Below are positions 6,275 to 10,226 of a DNA stretch of 10,226 bases, piece by piece. The notes under the pieces are model-generated. The model saw nothing but the letters and a program-made list of their open reading frames with translations, was not told where the DNA came from and made no database searches. Source of the DNA: Acidimangrovimonas sp. Lineage in GTDB: Bacteria; Pseudomonadota; Alphaproteobacteria; Rhodobacterales; Rhodobacteraceae. Position 1 is the first letter of the stretch. Each line of letters opens with the position of its first letter. A program made the translations under genes and the position numbers. The stretch spans positions 1 to 10,226 of the forward strand of contig JASBUM010000021.1 of NCBI GenBank assembly GCA_030147905.1, in the 5' to 3' direction.

Positions 6275-7358
6275 CGCCCCCATGTCTGACGCCGCCGGGC
6301 CTGACACCCCTGCCCCGCACAAGCTGGTTCAGGTGCGCGACCTGAAGATGCATTTCCCGATCTATACCGGCCTCTTCCGCCGCCATACCGGCGACGTGAA
6401 GGCCGTCGATGGCGTCAGCTTCGACATCTACGAGGGCGAGACGCTGGGGCTGGTGGGCGAATCGGGCTGCGGCAAGTCGACCTGCGGGCGCGCGCTGATC
6501 CGCCTTTACGACATCACCGCGGGATCGGTCACCATCGACGGCAAGCAGATCGGCGCGCTGACGCAACCCGAGCTTCGCCGCCTGCGCCCGACCATGCAGA
6601 TGGTCTTCCAGGACCCGCAGGCCAGCCTCAACCCCCGGATGACGGTCGCCGCGATCATCGGGGAGCCGCTGGTCGAGCATACCCGCCTGTCGAGGACCGA
6701 GCGGCTGGAACGGATCTACGAACTGATGGATGCGGTCGGGCTCAACCGTCGCTTCGCCAACCGCTATCCGCACGAATTCTCCGGCGGGCAGCGTCAGCGC
6801 ATCGGCATCGCCCGCGCGCTTGCGCTCAACCCCAAGTTCATCGTCTGCGACGAGCCGATCGCCGCGCTCGACGTCTCGATCCAGGCCCAGGTGGTGAACC
6901 TGCTGGAGGAGTTGCAGGAAAGCTTCGGCCTGACCTATCTGTTCATCAGCCACGACCTGTCGATGGTGCGCCATATCGCGGATCGGGTCGCGGTGATGTA
7001 TCTGGGCAAGATGGTCGAGCTGGCCCCGCGCGAAGCCCTCTATCACGAGCCGCTCCATCCCTATTCCGAGGCGCTCCTGTCGGCGGTGCCGGAACCCGAC
7101 CCCTCGCTGGAGAACACCCGCGAACGCATCATCCTGACAGGCGACGTGCCCTCGCCGGCCAATCCGCCCGAGGGCTGCAACTTCTGCACCCGCTGCCCCA
7201 AGGTGATGGATGTCTGCCGCCGGATCGAACCCGAGTTCCGCGAGGTCCGGCCCGGCCGCTACGTCGCCTGCCACCTTCATTCCGACATAAAAGACCCCAA
7301 CAACGCCGGGACAGCCGGCGGATCCGAGGCGAGCCAAGGCAATACCAACAAGGAGTGA
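6267..7358 (+). CDS. Peptide/opine/nickel-family ABC importer ATP-binding protein, DppF type
   Basis: This is the second ATPase of the importer, 363 residues. Conserved elements are Walker A GESGCGKS (64-71), Q-loop Q115 ([12 protein letters not shown], the DppF/OppF form), signature SGGQRQR (172-178), Walker B FIVCDEP with D195 and E196, and H-loop H229 (ISHDLSM). The HxxG-type loop before Walker A ([20 protein letters not shown], about 30-49) is the usual OppF/DppF insertion that marks this subunit. The C-terminal domain has C304, C310, C317 and C335 in the family's iron-sulfur-like spacing, plus an extra C307. The tail after about 340 is hydrophilic and probably flexible. The gene overlaps the upstream ATPase gene by 8 bases, and its last codons contain the binding-protein ribosome binding site, so the genes are tightly coupled. 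Confidence 0.95.
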   Translation: MLDAPMSDAAGPDTPAPHKLVQVRDLKMHFPIYTGLFRRHTGDVKAVDGVSFDIYEGETLGLVGESGCGKSTCGRALIRLYDITAGSVTIDGKQIGALTQPELRRLRPTMQMVFQDPQASLNPRMTVAAIIGEPLVEHTRLSRTERLERIYELMDAVGLNRRFANRYPHEFSGGQRQRIGIARALALNPKFIVCDEPIAALDVSIQAQVVNLLEELQESFGLTYLFISHDLSMVRHIADRVAVMYLGKMVELAPREALYHEPLHPYSEALLSAVPEPDPSLENTRERIILTGDVPSPANPPEGCNFCTRCPKVMDVCRRIEPEFREVRPGRYVACHLHSDIKDPNNAGTAGGSEASQGNTNKE

Positions 7359-7362
7359 CCCG

Positions 7363-9066
7363 ATGAAACTGATGACAGCCCTTCTGGGCGCGGCCACGGC
7401 GCTGGCACTGGCCCCGCAGGCCTTTGCCGCGCGCGGGGCCGACGGTGCGCTGAAGCTTATCTACTGGCAGGCGCCCTCGATCCTGAACCCCTATCTGTCG
7501 GGGGGCACCAAGGATCTCGAAGCCGCCTCGATCGTGATCGAGCCGCTGGCCCGCTACAACCCCAAGGGCGAGATGGTGCCCTATCTCGCTGCCGAGATCC
7601 CGACCGTGGCCAACGGCGGCGTGGCGAAGGATCTGAAGTCCATCACCTGGAAGCTGAAGCCGGGACTGAAATGGTCCGACGGCTCGCCGGTGACCTCCAA
7701 GGACGTGGTCTTCACCGCCAAATACTGCATGGATCCCTCGGGCGGCTGCGCGCAGCTGTCGCATTTCGAGGGCGTCGACAAGGTCGAGGCGGTCGACCCG
7801 CTGACCGTCAAGGTCGTCTTCAAGAAGCCGATGCCCAATCCCTACGGGCCCTTCGTCAGCTATGAATCGCCGATCATCCAGGCCAAGCAGTTCGAGAACT
7901 GCCTGGGCGCCAAGGCGCCGACCTGCACCGCCGCGAACTTCGGCCCGATCGGGACCGGCCCCTTCGTGGTCACGAACTTCAAGCCCAACGACGTGATCCA
8001 GTACAAGGACAACCCCAATTACCGCGATCCCAACCAGCCTGCGTTCAAGACGGTGACGCTCAAGGGCGGGGGCGATGCGGCCTCGGCGGCACGGGCGGTC
8101 TTCGAGACCGGCGAATACGATTACGCCTGGAACCTCCAGCTTGCGCCCGACGTTCTGGCCAACATGGTCAAGGGCGGCAAGGGCCATGTCGTGGTGGCCT
8201 TCGGCAGTCTGGTCGAGCGGCTGATGCTCAACATGACCGACCCCTCGCCCAACCTGCCGGCCGACACCCGCGCGACCGTGAAGGCGCCGAACCCGTTCCT
8301 CAAGGACAAGCGCGTGCGCGAGGCGCTGTCTATGGCGATCGACCGCAAGCTTCTGGTCAAGATCGGCTATGGCAAGACCGGCCGCGTCACCTGCGATCTG
8401 GTCCCCGCACCGGCCAACTTCGCGGCCTCCAACACCTTCTGCGAAAAGCAGGACATCGCCGGCGCGAAGAAGCTGCTTGACGAGGCCGGCTGGAAGGTGG
8501 GCCCCGACGGGATCCGCCAGAAGGACGGCAAGAAGCTGGTGCTGAGCTACCAGACCTCGACCAATGCCGTGCGTCAGGACTTCCAGTCGCTGATCAAGCA
8601 ATGGTGGAAGGAAATCGGGGTCGAGGCCAACCTCAAGAACATCAACGCCTCGGTCTTCTTCGGCGGTGATCCCGGCTCGCCCGACACGTTCCAGAAGTTC
8701 TATGCCGACGTCGAGATGTATGCCAACAACTTCACCGGCACCGATCCGCAGACCTATCTGGCGCAATATATGTGCGACAAGGCGCCCAGCCCCAAGACCC
8801 AGTGGCAGGGCGAGAACGTCACCCGATTCTGCGATCCGGCCTATGACAAGCTGGTCGGCCAGTTGAGCCAGACCGCCGATATCAAGGAGCGCGGCAAGAT
8901 CTCGAAAGAGCTGAACAACATGCTGACCAAGGACAGCTACACCGTGCTGCCGCTGGTCTGGCGCGGCACCGTCTCGGGCGTCGCCAACTCGATCGAGCAC
9001 GAGCAGATCAACCCCTGGGACAGCGAGCTGTGGAACATCGCTGACTGGACCCGCAAGAAGAAGTAG
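7363..9066 (+). CDS. ABC importer periplasmic substrate-binding protein, family 5 (peptide/opine type)
   Basis: This 567-residue extracytoplasmic protein captures the substrate for the importer. The N-terminus is a Sec signal peptide (MKLMTALLGAATALALAPQAFA, residues 1-22) with likely cleavage at AFA/AR. There is no lipobox cysteine, so it should be soluble in the periplasm. Family-5 features are the N-terminal YWQAPSILNPYLSGG (34-48), the diagnostic WSDGSPVTSKDVVFT (104-118), GPIGTGPFVV (194-203), KRVREALSMAIDR (316-328) and AGAKKLLDEAGW (366-377). The protein has exactly eight cysteines in four close pairs: 122/129, 180/188, 344/360 and 471/490. These probably form local disulfides after export. 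AGGAG (7351-7355) is 7 bases upstream and overlaps the previous stop codon. The ligand is likely a peptide or a related amino compound, but family-5 proteins also bind opines, nickel and sugars. Confidence 0.95.
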   Translation: MKLMTALLGAATALALAPQAFAARGADGALKLIYWQAPSILNPYLSGGTKDLEAASIVIEPLARYNPKGEMVPYLAAEIPTVANGGVAKDLKSITWKLKPGLKWSDGSPVTSKDVVFTAKYCMDPSGGCAQLSHFEGVDKVEAVDPLTVKVVFKKPMPNPYGPFVSYESPIIQAKQFENCLGAKAPTCTAANFGPIGTGPFVVTNFKPNDVIQYKDNPNYRDPNQPAFKTVTLKGGGDAASAARAVFETGEYDYAWNLQLAPDVLANMVKGGKGHVVVAFGSLVERLMLNMTDPSPNLPADTRATVKAPNPFLKDKRVREALSMAIDRKLLVKIGYGKTGRVTCDLVPAPANFAASNTFCEKQDIAGAKKLLDEAGWKVGPDGIRQKDGKKLVLSYQTSTNAVRQDFQSLIKQWWKEIGVEANLKNINASVFFGGDPGSPDTFQKFYADVEMYANNFTGTDPQTYLAQYMCDKAPSPKTQWQGENVTRFCDPAYDKLVGQLSQTADIKERGKISKELNNMLTKDSYTVLPLVWRGTVSGVANSIEHEQINPWDSELWNIADWTRKKK

Positions 9067-9077
9067 GGACCCGGTGG

Positions 9078-9115
9078 CGCCGGCCGGGATGCGTGCGCGC
9101 ACGCCCCGGCCGGCG
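9078..9115 (+). terminator. Long GC hairpin after the binding-protein gene (attenuator or mRNA stabiliser)
   Basis: The outer arms CGCCGGCCGGG (9078-9088) and CCCGGCCGGCG (9105-9115) pair perfectly over 11 bp. The inner GCGTGCGCGCACGC (9091-9104) is a perfect 14-base palindrome giving 5 more pairs around a CGCG loop, with AT at 9089-9090 as a bulge. It starts 11 bases after the binding-protein stop. No T-run follows, so full termination is unlikely. In other importer operons such hairpins protect the binding-protein message and lower downstream expression, which fits the greater need for binding protein than permease. Confidence 0.6.
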
Positions 9116-9133
9116 ATGCCGCTTCCGCGTCCT

Positions 9134-9149
9134 GCCCGCAACGGCGGGC
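9134..9149 (+). repeat. Small hairpin GCCCGC-AACG-GCGGGC
   Basis: A perfect 6-bp stem with a 4-base loop lies 18 bases after the long hairpin and may stack with it. It could be part of the same mRNA-processing or attenuation structure, or chance in GC-rich DNA. Confidence 0.3.
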
Positions 9150-9246
9150 GGACGCATCGCGGCGCGGCGCCGCCCCCTGAACCCCCGCCTTCCCCGCGGC
9201 ATAGCCGACCGCCCTGCCGCCCCTGACTGCCCTGCCGAGGCACCCC

Positions 9247-10226
9247 ATGCTCAATTACACGATCCGAAGACTGATCCTCGCGATCCCGGTGCTTCTGCTG
9301 ATCAGTCTCATCATCTTCATGCTGCTCAAGCTTGCGCCGGGCGACCCGATGGCGCAGGTTCCGCTGACCGTGCCGCCCGAGGTCAAGGCCAAGATGCGCG
9401 CGGCGCTGGGCGCCGACAAGCCGCTGATCATTCAGTACATGCTGTGGCTGAAGCAGTTCTTCGTCGTCGAGCCGTTGCATATCATCGGCAACATGACCGG
9501 CTATGATCTGGCCGGCAACGCGCAGCGGATCATTTCCTGGCAGACGCGCAGCCCGGTGGCCGACATCATCGCCCAGCGCCTGCCGCAGACCCTGACGGTG
9601 GTCGGCATGTCCTATGTGGTGGGCGTGCTGATCGCGCTGCCGATCGGGGTGCTGTCGGCCTATCGCCAGTATTCGGTCTTCGACCAGACCGGCACCTTCG
9701 TCTCGATGATCGGCTATTCGGTGCCGCCGTTCTTCTCGGGGGTGCTGGTAATCGTGATCTTCTCGGTCCAGCTCGGCTGGTTCCCGTCGATCTACGACAC
9801 CACGCTGGTGGTGCACAACTGGGCGACCTTCGTCCAGCAGCTCAAGCAGATGGTGATGCCGGTGATGGTGCTGGCGCTGCAGACCACCGCGCAGATCAGC
9901 CGCTACATGCGCTCGGCGATGCTGGACAATCTGGGGCAGGATTACGTGCGTACCGCGCGCGCCAAGGGCATGGGCGAGGCGCGTGTGGTCCTGCTGCATG
10001 TGTTGCGCAACTCGATGATCCCGGTGATCACCGTGATCGCGCTTGGCGTGCCGGGCATCTTCGGCGGCGCGATCATCACCGAGCAGATCTTCAAGGTGAA
10101 CGGCATCGGCCAGCTGCTGATCACCGCGATCTACGCCAACGACCTGCCGATGGTGCAGACCCTGACCTTCATCTTCGCCGTGCTGATCGTGATCTTCAAC
10201 CTGATCGCCGACGTCCTCTACGGCAT
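9247..10226 (+). CDS. ABC importer permease, DppB type, 3'-truncated at the window edge
   Basis: Translation from ATG 9247 gives 326 residues without a stop before the window ends. The start, MLNYTIRRLILAIPVLLLIS, with a first membrane helix at about 9-29 and LAPGDP (29-34), is typical of DppB/OppB permeases. A periplasmic stretch (about 35-105) follows, then RLPQTLTVVG (111-120), membrane helices at about 113-138, 148-175, 200-216, 256-278 and 303-325, and the cytoplasmic coupling motif DYVRTARAKGMGEARVVLLHVLRNS (232-256, EAA-loop form with G241 and H251). LIADVLYG at the right edge matches the usual C-terminal LDPR-type end, so only about ten residues should be missing. GAGG at 9237-9240 is the likely ribosome binding site. 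The partner permease (DppC type) is expected just past the window. The protein sits in the inner membrane. Confidence 0.94.
   Translation, partial: MLNYTIRRLILAIPVLLLISLIIFMLLKLAPGDPMAQVPLTVPPEVKAKMRAALGADKPLIIQYMLWLKQFFVVEPLHIIGNMTGYDLAGNAQRIISWQTRSPVADIIAQRLPQTLTVVGMSYVVGVLIALPIGVLSAYRQYSVFDQTGTFVSMIGYSVPPFFSGVLVIVIFSVQLGWFPSIYDTTLVVHNWATFVQQLKQMVMPVMVLALQTTAQISRYMRSAMLDNLGQDYVRTARAKGMGEARVVLLHVLRNSMIPVITVIALGVPGIFGGAIITEQIFKVNGIGQLLITAIYANDLPMVQTLTFIFAVLIVIFNLIADVLYG

Larger units (their letters stand above)
9067..9246 (+). other. Intercistronic region between binding-protein and permease genes
   Basis: This 180-base untranslated spacer lies inside an otherwise tightly packed operon. It contains a long hairpin (9078-9115), a tetraloop hairpin (9134-9149), the 10-base palindrome GCGGCGCCGC (9164-9173) and a pyrimidine-rich run leading to GAGG (9237-9240), 6 bases before the permease ATG. 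An open frame crosses it in plus phase from 9093, but it continues out of frame into the permease gene and has no supporting features. I see no promoter here. Confidence 0.65.

Noticed and set aside
5186..7397. Two long minus-strand open frames opposite the two ATPase genes
   Set aside because: Same antisense artefact of high-GC coding sequence; the translations mirror conserved ATPase codons and have no family features.
7129..9999. Minus-strand open frame of 956 codons opposite the binding-protein and permease genes
   Set aside because: It is a mirror of the codon bias of the plus-strand genes. Its translation is rich in His, Arg, Asp, Gly and Leu with no domain motif, and the plus-strand genes are certain.

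Overview
The window is GC-rich, tightly packed bacterial chromosome. Codon use, protein sequences and a G-run/C-run hairpin element (about 939-990) that resembles intergenic elements I know from Rhodobacteraceae all suggest an alphaproteobacterium of the order Rhodobacterales (Rhodobacter/Paracoccus/Roseobacter type). That placement rests on recognition, not on a search. I see no RNA genes, insertion sequences, CRISPR arrays, phage genes or attachment sites, and no gene-free stretch longer than about 265 bases.

Layout. (1) 2-817, plus strand: the 3' four fifths of moaA, molybdenum cofactor biosynthesis, cut by the window edge. (2) 818-1080: convergent intergenic region with two GC-rich hairpins. 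(3) 5047 down to 1081, minus strand: three catabolic genes in transcription order. They are an ArgE-type M20 deacylase, an FAD-dependent DadA/PuuB-like oxidoreductase joined to it by an ATGA overlap, and, after a 140-base gap, an M20D amidohydrolase of the hippurate/N-acyl-amino-acid type. (4) 5048-5266: a 219-base divergent control region with a repeated 17-base motif, an inverted repeat and candidate promoters. (5) 5267 to the right edge, plus strand: a peptide/opine-family (Dpp/Opp) ABC importer in the order ATPase (DppD type), ATPase (DppF type), periplasmic binding protein, permease (DppB type). The permease is cut by the right edge, and a DppC-type permease probably follows.

How the parts may work together (inference). 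The importer would bring a peptide-like or N-acylated amino compound into the cytoplasm. The two M20 hydrolases would cut amide bonds, and the flavoprotein would oxidise a released amine or amino acid. Two M20 enzymes of different subfamilies, a flavin oxidase and a dedicated Dpp-type importer sharing one divergent control region look like a substrate-specific uptake and degradation module. The substrate cannot be read from the sequence.

I did not find an obviously new system. The most useful leads are the helically phased repeats in the divergent control region, the long hairpin between the binding-protein and permease genes, the 61-residue proline-rich N-terminal extension of the flavoprotein, and the four closely spaced cysteine pairs of the binding protein.
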